Notes: generated by a model not told the origin, from the letters alone. A DNA stretch of 64,000 bases from an uncultured Eubacteriales bacterium (GCA_900314795.1 OMWP01000003.1:1-64000); one strand, 5' to 3'; shown: positions 17,885 to 27,072, counted from the first letter of the stretch. Translations and numbers: made by a program.

Positions 17885-17913
17885 TTGCAATTCTTCGACG
17901 GAATTGTTACAAT
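17885..17913 (+). promoter_or_regulatory. tuf promoter TTGCAA-17-TACAAT
   Basis: TTGCAA at 17885-17890 and TACAAT at 17908-17913 with a 17-nt spacer. EF-Tu is therefore probably also transcribed independently of fusA. Confidence 0.75.
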
Positions 17914-17962
17914 AACCATAATCGGTAATTTAACTACCTATATTAAAGGAGGAAATTTTCCA

Positions 17963-19165
17963 ATGGCAAGAGAAAAGTTTAACAGAACTAAACCGCATGT
18001 AAACATCGGTACTATCGGCCACGTTGACCATGGTAAGACCACTCTGACCGCAGCTATCACCAAGGTTCTGAACTTTGGCGGCGACGCTGATTTCGTTGAT
18101 TACGCTAACATCGATAAGGCTCCCGAAGAGAGAGAGCGTGGTATCACCATCAACACCGCTCACGTTGAGTACGAGACCGCTAAGCGTCACTATGCTCACG
18201 TTGACTGCCCCGGACATGCTGACTACGTCAAGAACATGATCACCGGTGCTGCTCAGATGGACGGCGCTATCCTCGTTGTTTCCGCTGCAGACGGTCCTAT
18301 GCCCCAGACTCGTGAGCACATCCTGCTCTCTCGTCAGGTTGGCGTTCCCTATATCGTAGTATTCATGAACAAGACCGATCAGGTTGACGATCCCGAGCTG
18401 CTCGAGCTCGTTGAGATGGAGATCCGTGACCTGCTGAACGAGTATGAGTTCCCGGGCGACGATACCCCCATCATCAAGGGTTCCGCTTATCTTGCTCTTA
18501 CTTCTACTTCTACCGACCCCAACGCTCCCGAGTATCAGTGCATCCATGAGCTCATGGACGCTGTTGACGAGTTCATCCCGACTCCCGAGCGTAAGGCTGA
18601 CCTGCCCTTCCTGATGCCCGTAGAGGACGTCTTCACCATCACCGGTCGTGGTACTGTTGCTACCGGTCGTGTTGAGAGAGGTCAGATCCGTACTTCTGAG
18701 GAAGTTGAGATCGTTGGTCTTACCGACGAGAAGCGCAAGGTTGTTGTTACCGGTCTTGAGATGTTCAGAAAGACTCTGGACTATGCTGAGGCTGGTGATA
18801 ATGTTGGTGTTCTGCTCCGTGGTGTTCAGAGAAACGAGATCGAAAGAGGTCAGGTTCTGGCTAAGCCCGGCACCATTCATCCGCACACCAAGTTCCGCGG
18901 CCAGGTTTACGTTCTGACCAAGGACGAGGGCGGCCGTCACACTCCGTTCTTCAACAACTATCGTCCCCAGTTCTATTTCAGAACCACTGACGTTACCGGT
19001 ACCATTTCTCTGCCCGAGGGCACTGAGATGTGCATGCCCGGCGATAACGTAGAGATGGATGTTGAGCTGATCACTCCTATCGCTATCGAAGTTGGTCTGC
19101 GTTTCGCTATCCGTGAGGGTGGCCGTACCGTAGGTTCCGGCGCTGTTATCGCTATCAACGAATAA
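17963..19165 (+). CDS. tuf: Translation elongation factor Tu
   Basis: 400-aa GTPase delivering aminoacyl-tRNA to the ribosome. [30 protein letters not shown] and [14 protein letters not shown] are all present. The start is ATG 17963 ([20 protein letters not shown]) behind AAAGGAGG; an in-frame upstream extension overlaps the promoter and is not coding. It is separated from fusA by 420 nt of repeats and has its own promoter and terminator. Confidence 0.98.
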   Translation: MAREKFNRTKPHVNIGTIGHVDHGKTTLTAAITKVLNFGGDADFVDYANIDKAPEERERGITINTAHVEYETAKRHYAHVDCPGHADYVKNMITGAAQMDGAILVVSAADGPMPQTREHILLSRQVGVPYIVVFMNKTDQVDDPELLELVEMEIRDLLNEYEFPGDDTPIIKGSAYLALTSTSTDPNAPEYQCIHELMDAVDEFIPTPERKADLPFLMPVEDVFTITGRGTVATGRVERGQIRTSEEVEIVGLTDEKRKVVVTGLEMFRKTLDYAEAGDNVGVLLRGVQRNEIERGQVLAKPGTIHPHTKFRGQVYVLTKDEGGRHTPFFNNYRPQFYFRTTDVTGTISLPEGTEMCMPGDNVEMDVELITPIAIEVGLRFAIREGGRTVGSGAVIAINE

Positions 19166-19195
19166 TTTCTAAATTTGAATTATTAATTGATGTAC

Positions 19196-19230
19196 AAGCT
19201 CCCGATGCTTTTCGCGTCGGGAGCTTTTTG
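19196..19230 (+). terminator. tuf terminator
   Basis: Stem AGCTCCCGA/TCGGGAGCT with T5 immediately after it. Confidence 0.9.
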
Positions 19231-19410
19231 CGTGGTGTAGGGGAGGGGCATTGGAGCACGCGTGATCGGTACCCCGAATCGTTTTCGATATATCTCATCT
19301 GTATGATAAACGAAAACTGAAGACTGAAAAATGAATAATGAATAATAAAAAGCATCCCGATCCATGAGGATCGGGTACTTTTAGTAGGGGAGGGGCTTGC
19401 TCCTCCCGAA
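19231..19410. repeat. Intergenic REP-like repeats
   Basis: GTAGGGGAGGGGCATTGGAGCACGCGTGATCGG at 19236, a terminator-like hairpin CCCGATCC/GGATCGGG followed by TACTTTT (19354-19380), and GTAGGGGAGGGGCTTGCTCCTCCC at 19384. No gene is seen. Confidence 0.65.
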
Positions 19411-19507
19411 ACGTCGCCGATCACTACTGATTCGTTGTAACGTCATTGTTGAGGAAGGGATTGTTCCTATCGAAACCAAATCATTTTGTAACAAAACCGT
19501 ATTATGC

Positions 19508-19536
19508 TTGCATTTTTTTCTGTTTCATAGTACAAT
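19508..19536 (+). promoter_or_regulatory. Promoter TTGCAT-17-TACAAT
   Basis: TTGCAT at 19508-19513 and TACAAT at 19531-19536 upstream of the DUF1292 gene. Confidence 0.65.
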
Positions 19537-19567
19537 CAACAAAGAAAGATTATTATGGAGGAAGAAC

Positions 19568-19873
19568 ATGGCTAATAAAGAAGAATTAACCAATGAAGAG
19601 TATCAGGCGGAGATCATCACCTTAGAGGATGACCTCGGCAATGAACAGGATTTCGAGTTCCTTGACGTCGTTGAGTATAATCACGACGAGTATATTATCC
19701 TGCTGCCCGTAGAGGGTGAGGAAGAGGAAAAGAACGAGGTCATGATTCTCAGGATCGAGTCCATCGATGACGAGACCGAGAATTACGTCGGCATCGACGA
19801 TGAAGAGACCCTGCAGAAGGTGTTCGATATCTTTAAAAAGCGTTACGAGGATCAATACGATTTTGAGGAATGA
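19568..19873 (+). CDS. DUF1292 domain protein (YrzB-like)
   Basis: 101-aa acidic cytosolic protein matching the DUF1292 pattern: ITLEDDLGNEQDFEFLDVVE, YIILLPVEGEEEE and VMILRIE. The family is widespread in Firmicutes, often near ruvX (yrrK), but here it stands alone beside a transposase. GGAGGAAG lies just before ATG 19568; a longer in-frame version from 19397 would start upstream of the promoter. Function unknown. Confidence 0.85.
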   Translation: MANKEELTNEEYQAEIITLEDDLGNEQDFEFLDVVEYNHDEYIILLPVEGEEEEKNEVMILRIESIDDETENYVGIDDEETLQKVFDIFKKRYEDQYDFEE

Positions 19874-19899
19874 GTGCGCATATACGCAAAAAACAATTT

Positions 19900-19925
19900 G
19901 TAGGGGACGGCGCCTCGACGTCCCG
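19900..19925. repeat. REP element beside the transposase gene
   Basis: GTAGGGGACGGCGCCTCGAC plus GTCCCG. Stem GGGACG/CGTCCC; compared with GGGTCG/CGACCC in other copies, both arms change together. Confidence 0.8.
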
Positions 19926-19942
19926 TATCACAGACATATGTT

Positions 19943-20452
19943 ATGAATGATAATCGTCGACCATATCGCAAGTCGATGCGAATGAGCGGATATGATTATA
20001 ATACCAATAATCGTTATTTTTTGACGTTTTGTACAGAGAGAAGACGATGTATTTTATCAACGATCAAACCGGGCGATGTTTTTAACCCGGCGATATTGAC
20101 GCTGACGGAGATCGGAACAATCGTGGATTCGTATATTAAATCCTCTGAGAATGTACAGGGTATAACCATCGATCATTATGTGATTATGCCTAATCATGTG
20201 CATATTTTATTGACATTGATACATGATGAAACGTATAACGGGTCGTCGAGGGCGCCGACCCCTACAAATTCGGTGATCGCGCGCTACATCTCCGGATTAA
20301 AACGTCTTATCAACCGCGAAATCGGTCACAATATCTGGCAACGCGGGTACTACGACCACATCATCCGCAACGAAGATGATTATCGCAACACGTGGTTTTA
20401 CATCAGCAACAACCCCGCTCATTGGGCGGAGGATCAATATTTTCAAACATAG
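19943..20452 (+). CDS. REP-associated tyrosine transposase (RAYT)
   Basis: 169-aa Y1-type single-strand transposase related to IS200/IS605 TnpA. The metal-binding motif HVHIL is at ~86-90, and the presumed catalytic Tyr lies in the RGYYDHIIRNEDDY helix (~133-146). RAYTs are domesticated, usually single-copy enzymes tied to REP/REPIN hairpins. One REP lies 18 nt upstream (19900-19925), and an inverted REP is embedded in the gene at 20239-20265, encoding part of NGSSRAPTPTNS (residues ~99-110). No Shine-Dalgarno is visible before ATG 19943, so expression is probably low. The gene appears whole. Confidence 0.85.
   Translation: MNDNRRPYRKSMRMSGYDYNTNNRYFLTFCTERRRCILSTIKPGDVFNPAILTLTEIGTIVDSYIKSSENVQGITIDHYVIMPNHVHILLTLIHDETYNGSSRAPTPTNSVIARYISGLKRLINREIGHNIWQRGYYDHIIRNEDDYRNTWFYISNNPAHWAEDQYFQT
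20239..20265 (-). repeat. REP hairpin inside the RAYT coding sequence
   Basis: The minus strand reads GTAGGGGTCGGCGCCCTCGA then CGACCCG, a normal REP unit inside the ORF. Its 27 bp keep the reading frame. Confidence 0.85.
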
Positions 20453-20469
20453 GTTTTGAGGAGGAAATT

Positions 20470-21147
20470 ATGTCTACATTTAAACGCTTATTACCCATTA
20501 TCATCCTGTGTATCCTCGAGGCTGTGGCAGGTATTCTTATCCTGACCAACGGCGAAGGATTCTTCAGTGTGCTCTTTATGATCGTCGGCATTTTCCTGCT
20601 GGTTGTCGGTCTGATCACCTTGATCAAAAGCCTTCTCGCCGGCAGAAAAGGCGGTTCTATCCCGGGACTCCCGATGGTCGCTTCTCTGTTCATGATCGGC
20701 TTCGGTGCGTTCTTCACCGCTGCTTCCGGCGCTGTGATCCCTTTCATGGTTGCGTTCACGATGGTCGCAGGCTGCTTCATGCTGGTCAACGGTATCTTCA
20801 AGCTGATCCAGGCATTTGCGCTGCGCGGTGAAGGTGTTCCCTTCGGCTTCCTGATCTTTGACGCGATCCTGACCATCCTGCTCGGTATTGTAATGGCGTT
20901 CTATCCGTTCGGCGCGACCGTTGCTAAGTGGACCATCATCGGTGTGATGATGATCGTCTCTGCAGTCATCGACCTGATCTCCATGATCGTTTTGGCGAAC
21001 AAGCTGAAGAACACGACCGTTACCGTCGTAGAGGTCAAAGCAAAAGCAGTCGATAACGGCGCGAAAGAAACCGTAGCCGCTGAAGGTAAGGAAGTTCAGA
21101 CCGAGAGCACAGAAGCTCCCGCTGAAAATAAGGATAATCAGAAATAA
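20470..21147 (+). CDS. DUF308/HdeD-like membrane protein
   Basis: 225 aa. Six hydrophobic helices as three hairpins (GILILTNGEGFFSVLFMIVG, then repeats ending near residue 185), followed by a charged cytosolic tail rich in Glu, Lys and Ala. The repeated two-helix pattern fits DUF308, the family of HdeD, an acid-stress membrane protein in E. coli; the function in Firmicutes is unknown. GAGGAGG precedes ATG 20470, which lies only 17 nt after the RAYT stop. Confidence 0.75.
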   Translation: MSTFKRLLPIIILCILEAVAGILILTNGEGFFSVLFMIVGIFLLVVGLITLIKSLLAGRKGGSIPGLPMVASLFMIGFGAFFTAASGAVIPFMVAFTMVAGCFMLVNGIFKLIQAFALRGEGVPFGFLIFDAILTILLGIVMAFYPFGATVAKWTIIGVMMIVSAVIDLISMIVLANKLKNTTVTVVEVKAKAVDNGAKETVAAEGKEVQTESTEAPAENKDNQK

Positions 21148-21166
21148 TAGAGTTGTTGCAATTAAG

Positions 21167-21203
21167 AACAGCGCTGTAGTGTTGAGCTACGGCGCTGTTT
21201 TTA
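21167..21203 (+). terminator. Rho-independent terminator
   Basis: AACAGCGC...GTAG and CTAC...GCGCTGTT stem followed by TTTTA, after the DUF308 gene. Confidence 0.8.
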
Positions 21204-21271
21204 TGTGGGGAGTGCTCGAAAACCGATACGTTGGTTGTGCCGATCCCTATAAGATATCTTAAAGATAAAAC

Positions 21272-21295
21272 CCCCAGTTTTCACTGAGGGTTATT
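21272..21295 (-). terminator. Probable terminator for lysC
   Basis: On the minus strand AACCCTCA/TGGGGGTT with an 8-nt loop, then TTTATC. It lies about 150 nt past the lysC stop; the intervening DNA includes a CGCACGCGTCGACGCGCGCG palindromic cluster. Confidence 0.5.
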
Positions 21296-21414
21296 TCTAT
21301 AATAGAAATATAGTTATTTATTCTGCATTGTAAAGAGTGAAATCATTTACCAATGTTTGACCCGCCGTTGATGAAGCTTTATCGTTTCATTAGGCGTTTC
21401 ATTAGGCGGAACTA

Positions 21415-21456
21415 AGACGCACGCGTCGACGCGCGCGTCGACACGCGTGTCTTAGT
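21415..21456. repeat. Nested CGCGCG/ACGCGT palindromes at the lysC 3' end
   Basis: AAGACGCACGCGTCGACGCG followed by CGCGTCGACACGCGTGTCTT. The outer arms AAGAC/GTCTT pair, and the inner part holds overlapping ACGCGT and GTCGAC palindromes. It reaches the last codons of lysC. Confidence 0.6.
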
Positions 21457-22666
21457 TTTCTTTGGGGAAGAATTTCTCGTGGATCGCGGAGACCGCTCTG
21501 TCGGCGTCATCCTTGTCGATGATGACGGAGACCTTGATCTCAGAGGTCGAGATCATGCGGATGTTGATCTGCTTGTCATACAGCGCCTCAAACATCTTGC
21601 TTGCCACGCCGGCATGGCTCTCCATGCCCGCGCCTACGATGGATACCTTGGCGATATCATCCTCATAGTCAACGCCGCCGGCGCCGATATTGTCGGCGAA
21701 CTTCTCGCAGATCTCCTTTGCCTCAGCACCCTTGTTCTTCGCTACTGTAAAGGCGATATCCTTGGTGCCGTCTCTCCCAACGCTCTGCAGGATGACATCG
21801 ACGTTGATGTTTCTGGAAGCGAGCTTCGAGAACAGCTTGAATACCATCCCGGGTCTGTCGGGAATACAGGTGATCGATAAGCGGGCTACGTCAGTGTCCT
21901 TCGCGACACCGCTGATAAGCATTTTTTCCATTTTTACCTTCTCCTTTACGATAGTACCGGGGACCTTTGTGTAGGATGAGAGGACCTCGAGTTCAATATT
22001 ATACTTTTTCGCCATTTCTACGGAACGGTTGTTGAGTACCTGCGCGCCCAGTGTCGCCAGCTCGAGCATCTCGTCGTACGAGATCTCCTTGAGCTTCATG
22101 GCTTCGGGCACCTTGCGCGGATCGGCGGTGAATACGCCCTCTACGTCGGTGTAGATCTGACACAGGTCGGCGTGCATTGCCGCCGCGATCGCGACAGCGC
22201 TGGTGTCGGAGCCGCCGCGTCCGAGTGTGGTGATGTCGTCATAGCGGGACACACCCTGGAATCCGCAGACGACTACGATCTTCTTTTGATCGATCTCACG
22301 CTTGATGCGGTCGGGATAGACCTGACGGATACGCGCCGCGGTATGCGCGGACGAGGTCAAGAAGCCTGCCTGCCAGCCGGTCAGGGAGATCGCGGGATAT
22401 CCCATATCCTGGATGCACATCGCAAGCAGCGAAGCGGAGATCTGCTCGCCCGAGGTGAGGAGCATATCCATCTCGCGGTTGCTCGGATTCGCGGTGATCT
22501 CAGCCGCCTTTTCGATCAGGTCGTCTGTGGTATCGCCCTGAGCGGATACGACAACGACAACACTGTTGCCCTGTTTGTAGCTGTCGGTAACGATACCGGC
22601 TACATTACGTACGCGTTCGGCGTCCTTGACGGATGTACCGCCGAACTTCATTACGATCAAACTCAT
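21452..22666 (-). CDS. lysC: Aspartate kinase
   Basis: 404 aa, monofunctional, phosphorylating aspartate as the first step to lysine, threonine, methionine and diaminopimelate. Kinase motifs VMKFGGTSVKD at the N terminus and FTADPR (~210); two C-terminal ACT domains (VARLSITCIPDRPGMVFKLF; KVSIVGAGMESHAGVASKMF), implying allosteric feedback by an end-product amino acid. I prefer ATG 22666 (MSLIVMKFGG) because GGGGG is well spaced for it; ATG 22675 adds three residues but lies too close. It is downstream of hom on the same strand, separated by 148 nt of repeat. Confidence 0.93.
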   Translation of the reverse strand: MSLIVMKFGGTSVKDAERVRNVAGIVTDSYKQGNSVVVVVSAQGDTTDDLIEKAAEITANPSNREMDMLLTSGEQISASLLAMCIQDMGYPAISLTGWQAGFLTSSAHTAARIRQVYPDRIKREIDQKKIVVVCGFQGVSRYDDITTLGRGGSDTSAVAIAAAMHADLCQIYTDVEGVFTADPRKVPEAMKLKEISYDEMLELATLGAQVLNNRSVEMAKKYNIELEVLSSYTKVPGTIVKEKVKMEKMLISGVAKDTDVARLSITCIPDRPGMVFKLFSKLASRNINVDVILQSVGRDGTKDIAFTVAKNKGAEAKEICEKFADNIGAGGVDYEDDIAKVSIVGAGMESHAGVASKMFEALYDKQINIRMISTSEIKVSVIIDKDDADRAVSAIHEKFFPKEN

Positions 22667-22687
22667 GTTTTTCATTACCCCCAGTAT

Positions 22688-22812
22688 TAGTGAATAGTGA
22701 TTAGTGATTAGTGAACAGTGATTGGCGGGGAATCCGCACCCGATTGTTGTCGCTTTACACTAATGCTATTCCGATATATTCAACTGGTCACTGATCACTG
22801 ACCACTGACCAC
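22688..22812. repeat. GTGATTAGTGA-type repeat between hom and lysC
   Basis: AGTGAATAGTGATTAGTGAT at the left, GGCGGGGAATCCGCACCCGAT in the middle and GGTCACTGATCACTGACCAC at the right. The right part is roughly the inverse of the left, so the whole could fold into a long imperfect hairpin. Confidence 0.65.
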
Positions 22813-22814
22813 TT

Positions 22815-24053
22815 TTATAGGTCTCCGATGCGGATGACGGACTCGACGGTCATGCCGTCGAGCGTTGCTTTCTTTGCTTCAAAGTCGCTGAGCGCCATCG
22901 GCTCAGTGATCAAGGCGAATTCGTTTGCTGGAGCATTGTCCTTGGTCAGAACATGGATCTCGCCGAACACAGCCTTTGCCTTATCATATGCGGCATTCTT
23001 GTCATCTGCGACGCCGCGGAGATACATTGCGCGGACGCTCTCCTGATAGGGGAGGACGGAGCTGTTGTCCGAATCCGCCCATGAGAGGTACTTGCGGGAT
23101 TTGAGATGCTTGATGCTGTCCACGATGTCCGCAACTACCGCAGAGGCGGTGGGCAGCTTGCCGGCGCCCTTGCCGTAGAATACGACGTCGCCGGTGCAGT
23201 CGCCGCGCACCATGATGCCGTTGAATACGTCATCGATGTTGGCGAGCTGGCTTTCATTCGGAACAAACATCGGCGCGACGATGATGTCGATGGTGTCTTT
23301 GTCGAGCTTTTTGACGGAGCCGATCAGCTTGATCACACCGCCCCAGGCTTCCGCGTATTCCACATCGGCTGCTTTGATCTTGGAGATACCCTCGGTATGT
23401 ACTGCGTCGGGGTAGATGTGCTTGCCGAACGCGAGGGAGGCAAGGATACAGATCTTGCGGCATGCGTCATGACCCTCGACGTCCGCCTCGGGATTGCGCT
23501 CCGCATAGCCCAGCTCCTGTGCGAGCTTGAGCGCTTCATCAAAGCCCATACCCTCGTGGATCATCTTGGTGAGGATGAAGTTGGTGGTGCCGTTGAGGAT
23601 GCCCGCGATCTCGCTGACGTTGTTCGCGACCAGACACTGGTTGATCGGACGGATGATCGGGATGCCGCCGCCGACAGCCGCCTCAAACATGAAGTTGGCG
23701 TTCTGCTCGGACGCGATCGCCAAGAGCTCCGCGCCGTAGGCGGCGACCAGCTCTTTGTTGGAGGTGACGACGCTCTTGCCGTTGCTCAGACATTCCTTGA
23801 CGAACTCATAGGCGGGATGTAAGCCGCCCATGGTCTCGACGACGACGCGCACCTCGATATCGTTGACGATATCGTTGAAATCCTTGGTGAATCGATCCGC
23901 GTAGGGAGAATCCGGAAATTCTCTGAGATCGAGGATGTGCTTGACATTGATCTCTTCACCGATCGCGGCAAAGAGCTTTTGTTTATGTGTATACAGGATC
24001 TCGGCAACGCCGCCTCCGACGACGCCGTGACCCATGATCGCTACAGATATCAT
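22815..24053 (-). CDS. hom: Homoserine dehydrogenase
   Basis: 412 aa. Reduces aspartate semialdehyde to homoserine with NAD(P)H. NAD-binding GHGVVGGGVAEIL (8-20), SNKELVAAYG (~105), catalytic-domain signature GILNGTTNFILTKM, E-rich YAERNPEADVEGHDACRKI, and a C-terminal ACT-like region. AAGGAG lies about 13 nt before ATG 24053. It lies upstream of lysC on the same strand, forming the aspartate-family amino-acid branch. Confidence 0.93.
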   Translation of the reverse strand: MISVAIMGHGVVGGGVAEILYTHKQKLFAAIGEEINVKHILDLREFPDSPYADRFTKDFNDIVNDIEVRVVVETMGGLHPAYEFVKECLSNGKSVVTSNKELVAAYGAELLAIASEQNANFMFEAAVGGGIPIIRPINQCLVANNVSEIAGILNGTTNFILTKMIHEGMGFDEALKLAQELGYAERNPEADVEGHDACRKICILASLAFGKHIYPDAVHTEGISKIKAADVEYAEAWGGVIKLIGSVKKLDKDTIDIIVAPMFVPNESQLANIDDVFNGIMVRGDCTGDVVFYGKGAGKLPTASAVVADIVDSIKHLKSRKYLSWADSDNSSVLPYQESVRAMYLRGVADDKNAAYDKAKAVFGEIHVLTKDNAPANEFALITEPMALSDFEAKKATLDGMTVESVIRIGDL

Positions 24054-24089
24054 GATATTCAGATTTCTCCTTATCGTATTATTCCTTTA

Positions 24090-26519
24090 TTACGGTGTGT
24101 CGTTTGCCGGTCCCGGATCGGGTGTGCCGCTTGCCGGTCCCGGATCGGGTGTGCCGCTTGCCGGTCCCGAATCGGATGAGCCGCTTGCCGGCCCCGAATC
24201 GGATGAGCCGCTGTCCACGCCGGATGCTGCGCTGTCCGCTCCTGACGCTGCGCCGCTGTTGATGCCGGAATCCGCTCCGCTGTAGGAGGATGATCCGCCG
24301 CCTGCGTAGGTCTCACCGCTGTCATAAGCCGCCGAGGGATTATACGCTCCCGTAGCGCCGTCTGCTACGAGTCCGCCCGCGGTATGCACACCGTTACAGT
24401 AGGCCGGCATATCGTCTTCCGTATAATAGCCGGTCGCGGTATCGGTACAGTACGAAGCCGCCAAGAGTCCCGAGCCCTTACAGTAGGTCGCGGTCACGAT
24501 GGTATCCGGCATCGTAAATTCTTTGTATTGCTTATTCTTCAGATAATTCGCCATGACCTTTTGCCAGACGATGGTGGACAAACCGTAGTAGTTGACGCTG
24601 TCGGGCTGGTCGTATCCCATCCAGCACGCGAGGGTGCAGTAGGGTGACGCGCCGACGAACCACAGGTCGCGGTCATAGTCCGTGGTACCGGTCTTGCCCG
24701 CGATATCCCAGCCCTGGATCTGGGCATAGGAGGACGCGGTGTGGGTCGACGTCATGACGTTGTATTTCAAGAGACGGTTCATCTTATAAGCCGTCTCGGG
24801 TGTATACGCTTCGTTAGGCAGGTTGTTACGGTTGTCGAGGATGACCTTATCATTCTGGTCGGTGACATAGTAGTAGGTGTACGGCTCATAGAACAGACCG
24901 TTGTTGCCGACATACTGCATGGCGGCTGCCATCTCGCGCACCGTGACGCCGCCTTCCATACCGCCCAGAGAGAGGGAACCGACGTTGGTCTTGTCCGCTT
25001 CTCCGAGATTCTTGAAGCCGAGGTTATTGACCGCCTGTTCATAGGCGTCGTTGATGCCGACCAGCTCGAGCGTCTGTACTGCCGCGGCATTGGATGACCA
25101 CGAAAGCGCCTCGGGTACGGTCATAAATCTGTGATAGCCGTTATAGGAGTTCGGAGGACCGGCGATAAAGTTACCGTAGCCGTCCACCTTCCATTTTTCG
25201 ATGGGTTGGTCTTTTGCGAGAGAGGAATAGCAGTAGATATCCTTATCGATCGCCATGGGGTAGGGGATGATCGCCTTGATCGAGGAACCGGGCTGGAGCT
25301 TGGAGTGTGACGCGCGATCCCATTCGAGGTTGCCTTCCTTTTCTCTGGAAGAACCGACCGTCGCGATGACCCGTCCGTCATAGCCGACCATCGTCATGGC
25401 TGTCTGTAGGTCGTAGTCGTAATCGACTGCGGATTTGAGCGCTTCTTTTTCCATCATCTCCTGTGCTTCTGTATCCATCGCACAGTAGATCTTCAGACCC
25501 TCGGAATAGAGCTTGAGGGAAGCGGCGTCTTCACTGATGTCATAGTATTTTGCGAGATCACGGCAGAGATCCCAGTACATCTGGTCGATATACCAGTTCT
25601 GGATCTTGGTGTTCTCTTCATCTTCATTTTCGCTCTCATCACTGTTGTTGAATCCGACAAAGGTCATGTTAGCGGATTCCTCCATCGCGGTATTAAACTC
25701 CGCTTTGGTGAGCTTGCCCTGTTCGTACATCTGGTCGAGTACGGTCTCGCGGCGCTCTTTATTGTTCTCAGGGTAGAGCAGCGGATTCCAGCGCGAAGGG
25801 TTCTGGGTGATGCCGGCGATCGCCGCACATTCCGCAACGGTACATTCGCTGATGGATTTATCAAAATACAGCTGTGCGGCAGATTCAACGCCCTGACAGT
25901 TGTTACCGAAGTTAACGACGTTCAGGTATGCCTCGATGATATCGTCCTTGCTGTATTCACGTTCGATGTTCAGCGCGCGGAAGATCTCTCTGAGCTTACG
26001 GGTGAGCGAGACCTCACTGTCGTCGGTGATGTTTTTGACGAGCTGCTGGGTCAGGGTGGAGCCGCCGTAGTTGTCCCTGCCGGTCATCAGTGACAGGATC
26101 GCCGAGCCGGTACGGAACCAGTCAACGCCGTTGTGCTCGTAAAAACGCTTGTCCTCAATGGCGACGATCGCCTCGGGCATCGCTTTCGGCATGTCCTTGA
26201 GATTGACCCAGATACGGTTTTCCGTGCCGTAGAGCTTTTGGTATTCTTCAAAGTCGCCGGTTTTGCTGTTCTCGACGTAGATAAAAGAACTCAGGTTCAG
26301 TGAACGGGCGTTCAGGTCGATACCGGTAGGCTCGTTGGCGATCTTGATCACATACGCGCCTATGGAGATACCGACGATGATACCCGCGATCACCAGCACC
26401 AGCACGATCGTCAAAAGCGCTCTTCCGATCACGGACAGCACCTTCTTGGCGCCGCTCTGGTTCTTCGGCGGTTGAACGTCGATTTTGTCAGTATACTTGC
26501 TTATATCGGTCTTCCTCAT
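24090..26519 (-). CDS. Class A penicillin-binding protein (PBP1A-like)
   Basis: 809-aa bifunctional cell-wall synthase. One N-terminal TM helix (~28-55); GT51 transglycosylase with IVAIEDKRFYEHNGVDWFRT (catalytic Glu) and GGSTLTQQLVKN; transpeptidase with SSIK (active-site Ser), SSN (in WSSNAAA) and KTGTT. The C terminus has a Ser/Gly/Pro/Asp-rich tail of 27-bp repeats (SGPASGTPDP units, 24100-24220). AGGAGGAAAAAC precedes ATG 26519; the longer in-frame start has no ribosome-binding site. Confidence 0.93.
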   Translation of the reverse strand: MRKTDISKYTDKIDVQPPKNQSGAKKVLSVIGRALLTIVLVLVIAGIIVGISIGAYVIKIANEPTGIDLNARSLNLSSFIYVENSKTGDFEEYQKLYGTENRIWVNLKDMPKAMPEAIVAIEDKRFYEHNGVDWFRTGSAILSLMTGRDNYGGSTLTQQLVKNITDDSEVSLTRKLREIFRALNIEREYSKDDIIEAYLNVVNFGNNCQGVESAAQLYFDKSISECTVAECAAIAGITQNPSRWNPLLYPENNKERRETVLDQMYEQGKLTKAEFNTAMEESANMTFVGFNNSDESENEDEENTKIQNWYIDQMYWDLCRDLAKYYDISEDAASLKLYSEGLKIYCAMDTEAQEMMEKEALKSAVDYDYDLQTAMTMVGYDGRVIATVGSSREKEGNLEWDRASHSKLQPGSSIKAIIPYPMAIDKDIYCYSSLAKDQPIEKWKVDGYGNFIAGPPNSYNGYHRFMTVPEALSWSSNAAAVQTLELVGINDAYEQAVNNLGFKNLGEADKTNVGSLSLGGMEGGVTVREMAAAMQYVGNNGLFYEPYTYYYVTDQNDKVILDNRNNLPNEAYTPETAYKMNRLLKYNVMTSTHTASSYAQIQGWDIAGKTGTTDYDRDLWFVGASPYCTLACWMGYDQPDSVNYYGLSTIVWQKVMANYLKNKQYKEFTMPDTIVTATYCKGSGLLAASYCTDTATGYYTEDDMPAYCNGVHTAGGLVADGATGAYNPSAAYDSGETYAGGGSSSYSGADSGINSGAASGADSAASGVDSGSSDSGPASGSSDSGPASGTPDPGPASGTPDPGPANDTP
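24100..24220 (-). repeat. 27-bp repeats encoding the PBP tail
   Basis: Four adjacent units of GCCGGTCCCGGATCGGGTGT-like sequence (plus strand); the two left units and the two right units are near-identical pairs. Confidence 0.8.
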
Positions 26520-26757
26520 GTTTTTCCTCCTGCAATCTGTGAGATGAACTGAGAAATCATAGACGCGGTGCACGCGCAGCGGTGCATAACGCCTATATGG
26601 ATATTATCGAATACGATATATACTGCAATTATACCACTTTGCGGCGAAAAAATAAATAGATTTTTATAAAATAACAGAGATTTTTAATCATAAACAAAGG
26701 GCAAAAATAGGAATAATATATAAAAGTATAGGGAAAACTACCAAAGAGGTGAGTGAT

Positions 26758-27066
26758 GTGAAAAAGCTGATAATGATCACGGGAGCGGTTTTGATCGCGT
26801 ATCTGATCCTGGTGACGATGATCGCGGCGCCGGAGTCTGCGCCCTCCGCTACAACCGTCACCGCACAGGAGAGCACCGCTGACAGCGGCTATATCATCGG
26901 GATATCAGAGGGCAGAGTGGCGGTGTTCAGGGACGGACAAACGGTGATCCGGACGGACACACAGCTTTCCGATCTGCCGAAATCCGACCGTGCCAAGCTG
27001 GAAGAGGGCATTCATATTGATTCTCTAAAAGAATTAAAAGAGCGCTTGGAAGATTATTGTTCATGA
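26758..27066 (+). CDS. BofC-like C-terminal-domain membrane protein
   Basis: 102 aa. A single N-terminal TM helix or uncleaved signal (residues 4-22) is followed by an extracytoplasmic domain with YIIGISEGRVAVFRDGQ, SDLPKSDRAKLEEGI and LKELKERLEDY. This matches the C-terminal domain of BofC, a forespore protein influencing SpoIVB signalling in Bacillus. GTG 26758 is chosen because AGAGG lies 8 nt upstream; GTG 26749 is too close. It diverges from the PBP gene and ends in a terminator. Confidence 0.65.
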   Translation: MKKLIMITGAVLIAYLILVTMIAAPESAPSATTVTAQESTADSGYIIGISEGRVAVFRDGQTVIRTDTQLSDLPKSDRAKLEEGIHIDSLKELKERLEDYCS

Positions 27067-27072
27067 ACACAG

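Noticed and set aside
17930-18940. 336-aa open frame antisense to tuf
   Set aside because: Shadow of the highly biased EF-Tu gene; begins beyond any plausible start signal.
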